A stretch of DNA of 64,000 nt from Pseudomonas solani (GTDB taxonomy: Bacteria > Pseudomonadota > Gammaproteobacteria > Pseudomonadales > Pseudomonadaceae): assembly GCF_026072635.1 (NCBI RefSeq), contig NZ_AP023081.1, positions 4,026,501 to 4,090,500 of the forward strand. The letters are read 5' to 3'. Made by a program: the position numbers and the translations under genes. A model generated the notes under the pieces. That model had not been told where the DNA came from and ran no database searches. It saw only the letters and a list, made by a program, of their open reading frames with translations. Shown piece after piece: positions 56,911 through 64,000 of this stretch; positions within the stretch are counted from its first letter, which is position 1; the number at the start of each line of letters is the position of its first letter.

Positions 56911-57691
56911 ATTCTCCCTTGACGGGAAAGTTATTGTCGTAACCGGTGCGGCAGGCATACTTGGTAGCAGGTTTTGCGATGCGTTGCTTGAGTATGGCGC
57001 CCAGGTGATTGGGCTTGACTCCAATAGTCAAGCATTGACAGAACTTACGAAGCGGCAACTGTCGACACGCCTGACTACTTACTGCGTTGATATTAGAGAC
57101 AGAGAAGCGCTGCGCTTGGTCCATGATGCAGTGTTTGAGCAGTTTGGTCGTATAGATGGACTGCTCAATAATGCTGCGACTAAAAGTGAGAATTTCTTCG
57201 AGCCGTTTGAGACGTTCCCACTGGAGGATTGGGATCATGTCATGTCCGTTAATCTAAAGGGCGCGTTCGTTTGCTGTCAGGAGTTCGGAGGCCGCATGGC
57301 GCTCCAGGGCTATGGCAGTATCGTCAATGTTCTTTCTATATACGGTATTGTTGCGCCTGATCAGCGAATATACGAAGGTTCTGAATATCTAGGGCGAGCG
57401 ATCAATACTCCTGCGGTCTATAGTGCGAGCAAGGCGGGTTTATGGGGGCTGACCAGTTATTTATCCTCCTACTGGGGGAGTCGCCACGTTCGCGTCAATG
57501 CGCTTACACCAGGCGGTATTCAAAGCGGGCAGAATCAAGTCTTCGTTGATCGTTATTCCCAGCGGGTTCCATTCGGCTGTATGGGGCAAGCAGATGATTT
57601 GGTTGGCGCTCTTATTTATCTGCTCTCAGATGCGGCTGGGTATGTGACAGGGCAAAATATAGTGGTTGACGGCGGTTTAACGGTCTGGTGA
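56903..57691 (+). CDS. Short-chain dehydrogenase, PtmA-like
   Basis: 262 residues. NAD(P) motif VTGAAGILGSRFCDAL, DGLLNNAATKSENFF, catalytic YSASKAGLWGL, and INTPAVYSAS. SDRs of this sort (PtmA in Campylobacter) accompany legionaminic acid genes with unclear role. Here it lies between NeuA and NeuB; with the Gfo/Idh protein it might alter stereochemistry of the NulO, e.g. at C-8. Eight-base overlap upstream. Confidence 0.85.
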   Translation: MDRFSLDGKVIVVTGAAGILGSRFCDALLEYGAQVIGLDSNSQALTELTKRQLSTRLTTYCVDIRDREALRLVHDAVFEQFGRIDGLLNNAATKSENFFEPFETFPLEDWDHVMSVNLKGAFVCCQEFGGRMALQGYGSIVNVLSIYGIVAPDQRIYEGSEYLGRAINTPAVYSASKAGLWGLTSYLSSYWGSRHVRVNALTPGGIQSGQNQVFVDRYSQRVPFGCMGQADDLVGALIYLLSDAAGYVTGQNIVVDGGLTVW

Positions 57692-57693
57692 GC

Positions 57694-58728
57694 ATGAATA
57701 GTACGTTCGTTATCGCTGAGGCTGGTGTCAATCATAATGGTTCGCCAGAATTGGCTATTAAGCTTGTTGAGACCGCTGCCCGCTGCGGTGCTGATGCGGT
57801 AAAATTTCAAACTTTTACTGCTGAAAAGCTTGTTCGACGTGGCGCAGAGAAAGCGGCTTATCAAAAGAGCGCTACGGGCGAAGGTGACCAGTTTGACATG
57901 CTCAAACAGTTGGAGATGTCTCCAGAGTTACACGATGCTCTGATCTTGCGTTGCTCGGAACTCGGGATCGAATTCATGTCGACCCCTTTTGATGAAGAGG
58001 CTGCTGATTTCTTGCTTGCTTCCGGCATGCGGCGAATCAAGATACCTTCTGGTGAAATAACCAATTGGCCCTTTCTGCGCTTTTTGGCAAAAAAGAATGT
58101 TCCCCTGATTCTTTCAACTGGAATGGCATCTCTTGATGAGGTTGTGGAAGCTGTAGCGGTGATTGCAGAGGCTCGGACGAGTGCTGGCCTGACGGAGGCG
58201 CTGTCCAGTGTCTTGTGCGTTCTGCATTGCACCTCCAATTATCCAGCGCTTGCGCGGGATGTGAACCTTCGGGCAATGAATACGATCGCCGAGGCAACTG
58301 GTCTGCCGGTCGGTTACTCGGACCATACGCTGGGGTTGGCGGTTTCAACCGCAGCGGTAGCGCTTGGCGCTACAGTAATCGAGAAGCATTTTACATTGGA
58401 TAAATCGCTGCCTGGTCCAGACCATCAAGCTTCGCTTGATCCTGATGAGCTTGCACAGCTGGTGGCGCAGGTTCGTGTGGCCGAGCAGGCTTTGGGTTCT
58501 AGCATCAAAGCCCCAGCAGCATCTGAACTACCTGTTCGAGCATTGGTACGACGCAGCGTTTCATTGGCGCGCGATGTTAAGGCTGGGGAGACTTTGAGCG
58601 CTCAGGATTTATGCCTGTTGCGCCCAGGTAACGGAATCCCGCCTGCTGCCCTGGATCAGGTAATAGGCCAAACCCTTGGTGAGTCCATGGTTAGCGGAAC
58701 GACTCTCCAATGGGAAATGCTAAGCTAA
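57694..58728 (+). CDS. Nonulosonic acid synthase (NeuB/LegI type)
   Basis: 344 residues from the ATG at 57694 (a GTG at 57688 overlapping the previous stop is possible). N-terminal TIM barrel: FVIAEAGVNHNGSPELAIKLVETAARCGADAVKFQTF, SDHTLG, and KHFTLDKSLPGPDHQASL; C-terminal SAF (antifreeze-like) domain at about 285-344 (RRSVSLARDVKAGETLSAQDLCLLRPG). Condenses PEP with a 6-carbon mannosamine-type sugar. Confidence 0.93.
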   Translation: MNSTFVIAEAGVNHNGSPELAIKLVETAARCGADAVKFQTFTAEKLVRRGAEKAAYQKSATGEGDQFDMLKQLEMSPELHDALILRCSELGIEFMSTPFDEEAADFLLASGMRRIKIPSGEITNWPFLRFLAKKNVPLILSTGMASLDEVVEAVAVIAEARTSAGLTEALSSVLCVLHCTSNYPALARDVNLRAMNTIAEATGLPVGYSDHTLGLAVSTAAVALGATVIEKHFTLDKSLPGPDHQASLDPDELAQLVAQVRVAEQALGSSIKAPAASELPVRALVRRSVSLARDVKAGETLSAQDLCLLRPGNGIPPAALDQVIGQTLGESMVSGTTLQWEMLS

Positions 58729-59855
58729 TGCGCCGTATCCTATATGTCACTGGAACCCGTGCTGACTTTGGTCTCATGCGTTCTTCCTTGCTCATGATTC
58801 ATGGCCGTCCAGGTTTGGAGCTTGGAATCCTGGCGACGGGTATGCATCTGGACTCGCAGTACGGGGATACTATCCGTGAAGTCGAGTCCTGCGGTATTTC
58901 GATAGTTGCCCGTGTGCCTGTAGAGCTTCGTTCCGATAGCGGTTCCGCCATGGCAAAGGCCATTGGCGTGGAAATCCTTGGGATGGTCGAGGCGTTCGAG
59001 CAGTGGAGACCCGATGTGGTGATGCTGCTGGGCGACCGAGGTGAGATGCTGGCGGGAGCAATTGCCGCACTTCATCTGAATATCCCAATTGTTCATATTC
59101 ACGGAGGAGAGCGCTCGGGTACTGTCGATGAGCCTATACGCCACGCTATATCTAAGCTCGCACATTACCACTTCACTGCGACAGTTGATGCGCGTGAGCG
59201 ACTGGTTCGGATGGGGGAGCGAGAAGAGAATATTTTCGTTACAGGGGCGCCCGGGCTCGACGGTCTTGTTGATATTCAGCCACCTGTGCGTGATGAGATA
59301 GCGCTGGGGTATGGATTTGATCCCTTGCGCCCTATTGCGTTGGTTATCTTTCACCCGGTTGTGCAGCACGCAGAGCTTGCTGATCGGCAGATGCGAACGT
59401 TGCTCGAAGGCATTCGGCGGGTGGACGGCCTTCAGGCACTGGTGCTGATGCCCAACGCGGATGCTGGTGGGGAAGCGATTCGTGCGGTCTTGGCAGATCC
59501 ATACCTCAGTGTGCGAGTGGTCAATCATTTGCAGCGAGACGACTTCTGTCGTTGGATGTCGGTTGTTGACGTAATGGTGGGGAACTCCAGTAGCGGTATC
59601 ATCGAGGCAGCCAGTTTTCATACTCCAGTGGTAAATGTCGGTAATCGTCAATTAGGGCGGGAGCGAAGTGATAACGTGGTGGATGTCGAGGTCGATGTAA
59701 CCGCAATACAATGCGCGCTGGTCCAAGTCTTGGCCAAAGGGAGGGTCGCCGTAAGAAATGTCTATGGGGATGGCGCTGCCGGTCTGCGTATTACTGAACT
59801 GCTCGAAAGACTTCCCTTGAACCGCGACTTGTTGCTCAAGTGCAATGCATACTGA
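58728..59855 (+). CDS. Hydrolysing UDP-sugar 2-epimerase (NeuC/LegG type)
   Basis: 375 residues from the ATG at 58728 (TAATG overlap with the synthase); an in-frame ATG at 58710 lies inside the synthase gene. GT-B-like fold: YVTGTRADFGLMRSSLL, GDRGEMLAGAIAAL, HIHGGERSGTVDEPIRHAISKLAHYHF, and NSSSGIIEAASFHTPVVNVG. Removes UDP and inverts C-2 to give the substrate of the NulO synthase. Legionaminic specificity is inferred from the WbpM/aminotransferase/acetyltransferase context. Confidence 0.92.
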   Translation: MRRILYVTGTRADFGLMRSSLLMIHGRPGLELGILATGMHLDSQYGDTIREVESCGISIVARVPVELRSDSGSAMAKAIGVEILGMVEAFEQWRPDVVMLLGDRGEMLAGAIAALHLNIPIVHIHGGERSGTVDEPIRHAISKLAHYHFTATVDARERLVRMGEREENIFVTGAPGLDGLVDIQPPVRDEIALGYGFDPLRPIALVIFHPVVQHAELADRQMRTLLEGIRRVDGLQALVLMPNADAGGEAIRAVLADPYLSVRVVNHLQRDDFCRWMSVVDVMVGNSSSGIIEAASFHTPVVNVGNRQLGRERSDNVVDVEVDVTAIQCALVQVLAKGRVAVRNVYGDGAAGLRITELLERLPLNRDLLLKCNAY

Positions 59856-60456
59856 GCACTTTATTCTTGGCGCCGGCGGGCATGGCAAAGTCGTGCTGGA
59901 TGCCTATGTTCGGAACGGGCGTACTGTCCGTTTGTTCGATAATAATTCTTCTCGAGTGGGTGAGATACTGCTCGGTCATGCAATTGAGTTGCAGCCTGTT
60001 CTGACTGGCTCTTCGTTCTATGGTCATTTAGCCATTGGGGAAAATTTAACTCGGCGACGACTGCTGGCGACGTTTGATAATCAAGTCTTAGGTTGGTTTA
60101 CTGTTATACATCCCCACTCAAGCGTTGCAGTAAGCGCCCAAGTGGCCGATGGCTGTTTCGTTGCTGCGTATGCTGTTATTGGGCCAGATGCAATTGTTGG
60201 TCGATCTACAATTATCAACCATGGTGCAATAGTTGATCATGATTGCAGGGTTGGTGAATGTTGCCATATCGCTCCGAATTCCACATTGGGTGGGGGCGTT
60301 ACGCTTGGCAATGAAGTTCTCATAGGCAGTGGGGCAGTAATCTTGCCTGGTATCTGCATTGGAGATGGCGTGCGTGTTGGTGCCGGGGCGGTGGTTACAC
60401 GCAACGCACCTGCAGGCGCTGTTTTGGTTGGTGTTCCTGCTAGGATTTCTTTGTGA
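59845..60456 (+). CDS. Sugar O/N-acetyltransferase (NeuD/PglD/LegH type)
   Basis: 203 residues. Small Rossmann-like N-terminus (FILGAGGHGKVVLDA), then left-handed beta-helix hexapeptide repeats from ~90 to 200. His126 and His132 (NHGAIVDHDC) match the catalytic region of PglD. Likely acetylates the 4-amino group of UDP-4-amino-4,6-dideoxy-GlcNAc made by the next gene's product. Overlaps neuC by 11 bp and the next gene by one. Confidence 0.88.
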   Translation: MHTEHFILGAGGHGKVVLDAYVRNGRTVRLFDNNSSRVGEILLGHAIELQPVLTGSSFYGHLAIGENLTRRRLLATFDNQVLGWFTVIHPHSSVAVSAQVADGCFVAAYAVIGPDAIVGRSTIINHGAIVDHDCRVGECCHIAPNSTLGGGVTLGNEVLIGSGAVILPGICIGDGVRVGAGAVVTRNAPAGAVLVGVPARISL

Positions 60457-61931
60457 TGATTGAGTTACAGCGCGTCATTATTCACCAAGGGCTTTCTTTG
60501 AGGGAGCTGCTTGCTCGCATGGATCAGGGCGGTGCAGAAATTCTGCTATTGGTAGATGGAAGTGGCCGCTTGGTTCGGACCATTACCGATGGTGATCTTC
60601 GCCGCTTGTTACTGGCTGGTACCGCATTGGAGGAGGTGCAGTTCGAGCTTCCAGAGAAGACGCCGATTACGGTGCAAGATGGAACGGACCGAGAGCTGGC
60701 TCTCGATCTGATGAAGCAAAATGATGTCAATCATATCCCCGTGCTTGATGACTTCGGGCGTCCAATAGAGCTGCTGCGTGCTCGAGACCTTGAGTCGCCT
60801 ATTCTTTTGTCGACGCCGCATATGGGGGATCAGGAACTCTCCTTCATCAACCAGGCTTTCGATACTAACTGGATTGCTCCTCTTGGCCCCAACGTCGATG
60901 CTTTCGAACGAGAGCTGGCGGAGAAAGTTGGCGTTGGCCATGCGGCGGCGTTGAGTTCGGGCACCGCCGCTATTCACCTCGCACTCATCCTTCTGGGGGT
61001 TAATGAAGGGGATAGTGTGTTCTGTTCCAGTCTGACGTTTGTCGCCAGTGCCAATCCTATTCTCTATCAGAAGGCTGTCCCGGTATTCATCGACTCCGAG
61101 CCTGAAACCTGGAATATGTCACCTGCAGCATTGCAGCGTGGCCTTGAGCAGGCTGCTCGGGATGGACGTCTTCCAAAGGCTGTGATTGTCGTCAATCTGT
61201 ATGGGCAGAGCTCGGATTTCGATCCTATCGTCGCGATTTGTGACAAGTTCAATGTCCCGCTGATCGAGGATGCTGCTGAGTCTCTAGGTGCCAGTTACAA
61301 AGGCAGAGCCAGTGGTACTTTCGGTAAGCTCGGTATCTATTCGTTCAATGGCAACAAGATCATCACTACCTCCGGAGGGGGGATGTTAGTGTCGGATGAT
61401 CGAGCCTTGATTGAGAGAGCCCGCTTCTTTGCGACGCAAGCTAGAGATCCAGCACCGTGGTATCAGCACACGAGTGCCGGTTTCAATTACCGTATGAGTA
61501 ATGTCCTGGCTGGTATAGGTCGTGGGCAGTTGCGCGTTCTGGAGGAGCGAGTTGGCCAGCGACGTGCGGTGTTCGAACGATATCGCGACAGTGGCATCGG
61601 TGGAGAGAGCTTTCAGTGGATGCCTGAGGCCTCCTTTGGCCGCTCGACAAGATGGCTTAGTTGCGGCGTTTTTGACTCTGAAGGCCGTGTTGATGTTCAG
61701 CGCTTTATCGAGCGACTGGCGGAGCATCGTATTGAGGCACGAAGGATATGGAAGCCGCTACACCTGCAGCCGCTTTTCGAAGGGTGTGCTTATTTTCCTC
61801 ATGATGAGGATTATTCCGTCAGCGATCATATTTTCGCTCATGGCATCTGCCTGCCCTCCGGGTCCAATATGACAGAGCGGGAGCAGGATCGTGTGATAGA
61901 TACCGCTAAGAAGATTTTTGCAGAGTTTTGA
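60456..61931 (+). CDS. CBS-domain pair fused to DegT/DnrJ aminotransferase (LegC/PglE type)
   Basis: 491 residues. Residues ~5-118 contain two CBS motifs (RTITDGDLRRLLL and VNHIPVLDDFGRPIELLRARDL), normally attached to nucleotidyltransferases such as PtmE/GlmE. From 119 on is a PLP aminotransferase: HMGDQELSFINQAFDTNWIAPLGPN, EDAAESLGASY, PLP Lys301 in YSFNGNKIITTSGGG, and NYRMSN. It should transaminate the WbpM product at C-4. The CBS part suggests nucleotide-regulated activity. A ~390-bp gap to wbpM follows. Confidence 0.88.
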   Translation: MIELQRVIIHQGLSLRELLARMDQGGAEILLLVDGSGRLVRTITDGDLRRLLLAGTALEEVQFELPEKTPITVQDGTDRELALDLMKQNDVNHIPVLDDFGRPIELLRARDLESPILLSTPHMGDQELSFINQAFDTNWIAPLGPNVDAFERELAEKVGVGHAAALSSGTAAIHLALILLGVNEGDSVFCSSLTFVASANPILYQKAVPVFIDSEPETWNMSPAALQRGLEQAARDGRLPKAVIVVNLYGQSSDFDPIVAICDKFNVPLIEDAAESLGASYKGRASGTFGKLGIYSFNGNKIITTSGGGMLVSDDRALIERARFFATQARDPAPWYQHTSAGFNYRMSNVLAGIGRGQLRVLEERVGQRRAVFERYRDSGIGGESFQWMPEASFGRSTRWLSCGVFDSEGRVDVQRFIERLAEHRIEARRIWKPLHLQPLFEGCAYFPHDEDYSVSDHIFAHGICLPSGSNMTEREQDRVIDTAKKIFAEF

Positions 61932-62323
61932 TGGGATGAGGGGAGAGGACTGTGTTCCTCTCTGAGAGATATTGCTTCTGCCTGTGGGAAGTGGAGGGTG
62001 GCTGCTTGGTGGCGTGTCATGTTTAGCTGCCCGCGTCCACCCGCCTCAGGCCGTTATGCGGCAAGACCTCGAGATCAAATGATGCGTTTGGGAGCGGAGT
62101 ATCCTTAGCCATCAAGCCACAGGTTGCGTCATGCACGAAAGTGCGAGTGTCTGGCGCGACCTGGCACTTTACGAGAGTGGACAGTTCATTCGTTGTCGGT
62201 TGCGGACGGCACGATGGTATGGAAACGTGTGCGTAGTGGTCGATGAGATCGCTTCAGTTGCAGGACTTTGCTTGGGGCTGCCAACGCAGAACCAGGCTTT
62301 TTGAAGGATATGGTGCCGTTGTT
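61932..62323. other. 392-bp gap before wbpM
   Basis: Contains a GAGAGGA / TCCTCTC hairpin at about 61942-61962 without a U-tract, and a 57-codon frame at 62131-62304 (ATG) with no recognised family. GC content climbs toward wbpM. Likely the end of the variable operon and a promoter for wbpM. Confidence 0.4.
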
Positions 62324-64000
62324 GTGTTGAGACTAGCTGACAAACTCAGAGAACGCATGCTGCGCTTGCCGCGTCGTTACAAGCGATCAATCCAGATCTT
62401 CATGGACGTTGTGTTGCTGTGGGTCGCCTTGTGGTTGGCATTCGTAATACGCCTCGGGGACATGGACAATATCTTTCCATTCAGTGGGCACTTATGGTTG
62501 TTCTTGGCTGCACCATTGGTGTCCATACCGTTGTTCATTCGTTTTGGTATGTACCGAGTCGTCACACGCTATCTGGGGAATGACGCACTTGTCGCGATTG
62601 TTAAGGCTGTGAGCTTGTCTGCCTTGGTCTTGGCATTGGCGGTGTACTGGTATCGAGATGCTCCCGCAATGATTCCTCGATCCATGGTGCTGAATTATTG
62701 GTGGTTGAGCATCATGTTGATCGGTGGTTTGCGGGTATGCATGCGCCACTATTTCGTGGGCAACTGGTTCTCGCCTGAACAGCCGTCCAGATTCGGTGGG
62801 TTCGATAGCCGACTTTCTCGAGTAGCGATCTATGGAGCTGGAGCTGCCGGAAATCAATTGGCTGCAGCCCTCCGCATGGGGCGTGCCATGCGGCCTGTTG
62901 CGTTCATCGATGATGATCAGAATATCTGTAATCGTGTAATAGCAGGCCTGCGCGTGTACTCGCCTGGTCACATTCAGCAGATGATCGACGAAACGGGTGC
63001 GGTAGAAATTCTTTTGGCTGTGCCATCTGCAAGTCGTACACGCAGACGGCAAGTGCTGGAAACATTGGAGCAATATCCGCTGCATGTTCGAACCGTACCG
63101 GGCTTCATGGACTTGGCGAGTGGTCGTGTAAAGGTAGAGGATGTTCAGGAAGTGGACATCGCCGATCTTCTCGGGCGCGACGCGGTGCCGCCACAGCAAG
63201 AATTGTTCGAGCGTTGCATTCGAGGCCAAGTGGTCATGGTGACAGGGGCGGGTGGCTCCATCGGCTCGGAGTTGTGCCGGCAGATTCTTTCTACCGATGC
63301 AAAGATATTGCTGTTGTTCGAGCACAGTGAATTTAATCTATACAGCATTCATACGGAGTTGGAGCAACGTATACGCAGGGAGTCTCTCAGCGTGCGGTTG
63401 TTCCCTGTTCTTGGTTCAGTCCGTAATCAGGAGCGTCTGTATGAGTTGATGCGAGTGTGGGCGGTCAACACCGTTTACCATGCGGCAGCTTATAAACATG
63501 TGCCGATGGTGGAGCACAATATCGCCGAAGGAGTCATGAATAATGTGCTGGGGTCGTTGTATACGGCTCAGGCAGCGTTGCGCGCCGGTGTTGAGCACTT
63601 CGTTCTGATTTCCACTGACAAGGCAGTGCGCCCTACAAATGTCATGGGTAGCACAAAGCGTTTAGCTGAAATGGTTTTGCAGGCATTGAGTCAAGAAGTT
63701 GCGCCGGTATTGTTCGGTGATGAAGAGCAACTGCACCAAGAAAACAAGACACGATTCACCATGGTGCGCTTTGGCAATGTGCTGGGCTCTTCGGGCTCTG
63801 TCATTCCACGCTTTTACGATCAGATTCGTAAGGGCGGACCCGTGACAGTCACTCATCCGAATATAACTCGCTACTTCATGACTATTCCCGAGGCCGCACA
63901 ACTGGTGATCCAGGCCGGCTCAATGGGCCAGGGTGGTGATGTATTCGTTCTGGATATGGGGCAGCCTGTGAAGATTGCCGAATTGGCCGAGAAGATGATT
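62324..64000 (+). CDS. wbpM: UDP-GlcNAc 4,6-dehydratase WbpM (3' end outside window)
   Basis: At least 559 residues, open to the window edge. Start is uncertain: GTG 62324 or TTG 62327 fit the family N-terminus before RLPRRYKR, and an in-frame ATG at 62243 would add 27 unsupported residues. About four N-terminal membrane segments, a first Rossmann (YGAGAAGNQL), then catalytic domain TGAGGSIGSELCRQI, STDKAVRPTNVMGSTK with Met replacing the usual Tyr of MxxxK as in WbpM, and NVLGSSGSVIP. It dehydrates UDP-GlcNAc to UDP-4-keto-6-deoxy-GlcNAc with retention, the first step for diNAcBac and legionaminic acid. Confidence 0.95.
   Translation, partial: MLRLADKLRERMLRLPRRYKRSIQIFMDVVLLWVALWLAFVIRLGDMDNIFPFSGHLWLFLAAPLVSIPLFIRFGMYRVVTRYLGNDALVAIVKAVSLSALVLALAVYWYRDAPAMIPRSMVLNYWWLSIMLIGGLRVCMRHYFVGNWFSPEQPSRFGGFDSRLSRVAIYGAGAAGNQLAAALRMGRAMRPVAFIDDDQNICNRVIAGLRVYSPGHIQQMIDETGAVEILLAVPSASRTRRRQVLETLEQYPLHVRTVPGFMDLASGRVKVEDVQEVDIADLLGRDAVPPQQELFERCIRGQVVMVTGAGGSIGSELCRQILSTDAKILLLFEHSEFNLYSIHTELEQRIRRESLSVRLFPVLGSVRNQERLYELMRVWAVNTVYHAAAYKHVPMVEHNIAEGVMNNVLGSLYTAQAALRAGVEHFVLISTDKAVRPTNVMGSTKRLAEMVLQALSQEVAPVLFGDEEQLHQENKTRFTMVRFGNVLGSSGSVIPRFYDQIRKGGPVTVTHPNITRYFMTIPEAAQLVIQAGSMGQGGDVFVLDMGQPVKIAELAEKMI

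Noticed and set aside
61942..61962. Hairpin after the CBS-aminotransferase gene as a terminator
   Set aside because: The seven-base stem is followed by CTGAGAGATATT, without a U-tract, so it is at best a weak or factor-dependent site.
62243..62323. ATG at 62243 as wbpM start
   Set aside because: It adds 27 residues with no resemblance to WbpM; the family N-terminus aligns from about 62324.

Overview
The window is chromosomal DNA of a Pseudomonas. The gene order, from memory, follows the P. aeruginosa lineage (the PA3337-PA3340 group, the PA3215-PA3219 group, PA3197-PA3210, then PA3177 through gyrA to ihfB and wbpM), but the proteins and block order are not those of P. aeruginosa itself. Most of the sequence is GC-rich with strong third-position G/C bias; from about 44.6 to 62.3 kb it is clearly more AT-rich with looser codon use. 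No rRNA, tRNA, CRISPR array, transposase or prophage gene was seen.

1-12 kb: the end of a FimV-like gene, the patatin-type secreted phospholipase PlpD, a SelW-type redox protein, the LPS heptose epimerase HldD, a small secreted Gly-rich protein, an EamA exporter/CsaA-like/AraC block, a plcP-agt pair for phosphate-saving membrane lipid remodelling, the membrane adenylate cyclase CyaB, an HD hydrolase and an Mpo1-like protein. 12-26.8 kb: a frameshifted YkgJ-type gene, an AraC regulator, two tandem TrkH potassium transporters, a nitroreductase, a Cpx-like envelope-stress system (response regulator, Spy/CpxP protein, sensor kinase), YciI and YciB, a PHP phosphoesterase, a YciO/Sua5 protein, ScpA-ScpB, a DUF1289 protein and RluB. 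26.8-44.5 kb: a GGDEF cyclase, YciK, MupP, UbiG, MTA deaminase and MtnA (methionine salvage), GyrA, then the aromatic amino acid run serC-pheA-hisC-tyrA/aroA-cmk-rpsA, and ihfB.

44.5-64 kb: an O-antigen locus at the usual ihfB-wbpM site. It encodes an aldolase-like protein, a MurJ-type flippase (Wzx), a PglC-type initiating transferase, an asparagine-synthase-type amidotransferase, a probable Wzy polymerase, one GT-B-like glycosyltransferase, the WbpG-HisF-HisH acetamidino system, an oxidoreductase, and a complete late nonulosonic acid pathway (CMP transferase, SDR, NeuB, NeuC, NeuD and a DegT aminotransferase carrying an N-terminal CBS pair), ending in WbpM, cut by the window edge. The simplest reading is an O antigen containing an acetamidino-substituted legionaminic-type acid: WbpM makes the 4-keto-6-deoxy sugar, the aminotransferase and NeuD make UDP-diacetamidobacillosamine, NeuC/NeuB/NeuA give the CMP sugar, and WbpG-HisF-HisH converts an acetamido to an acetamidino group.

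Most notable details: a run of seven G in the glycosyltransferase whose +1 frame restores a better-looking C-terminus (possible phase variation or sequence error); the CBS-aminotransferase fusion; a HisF paralogue with Asp130 changed to Glu; no wzz at the expected place; a JUMPstart-like sequence ahead of the locus; and tandem trkH genes.
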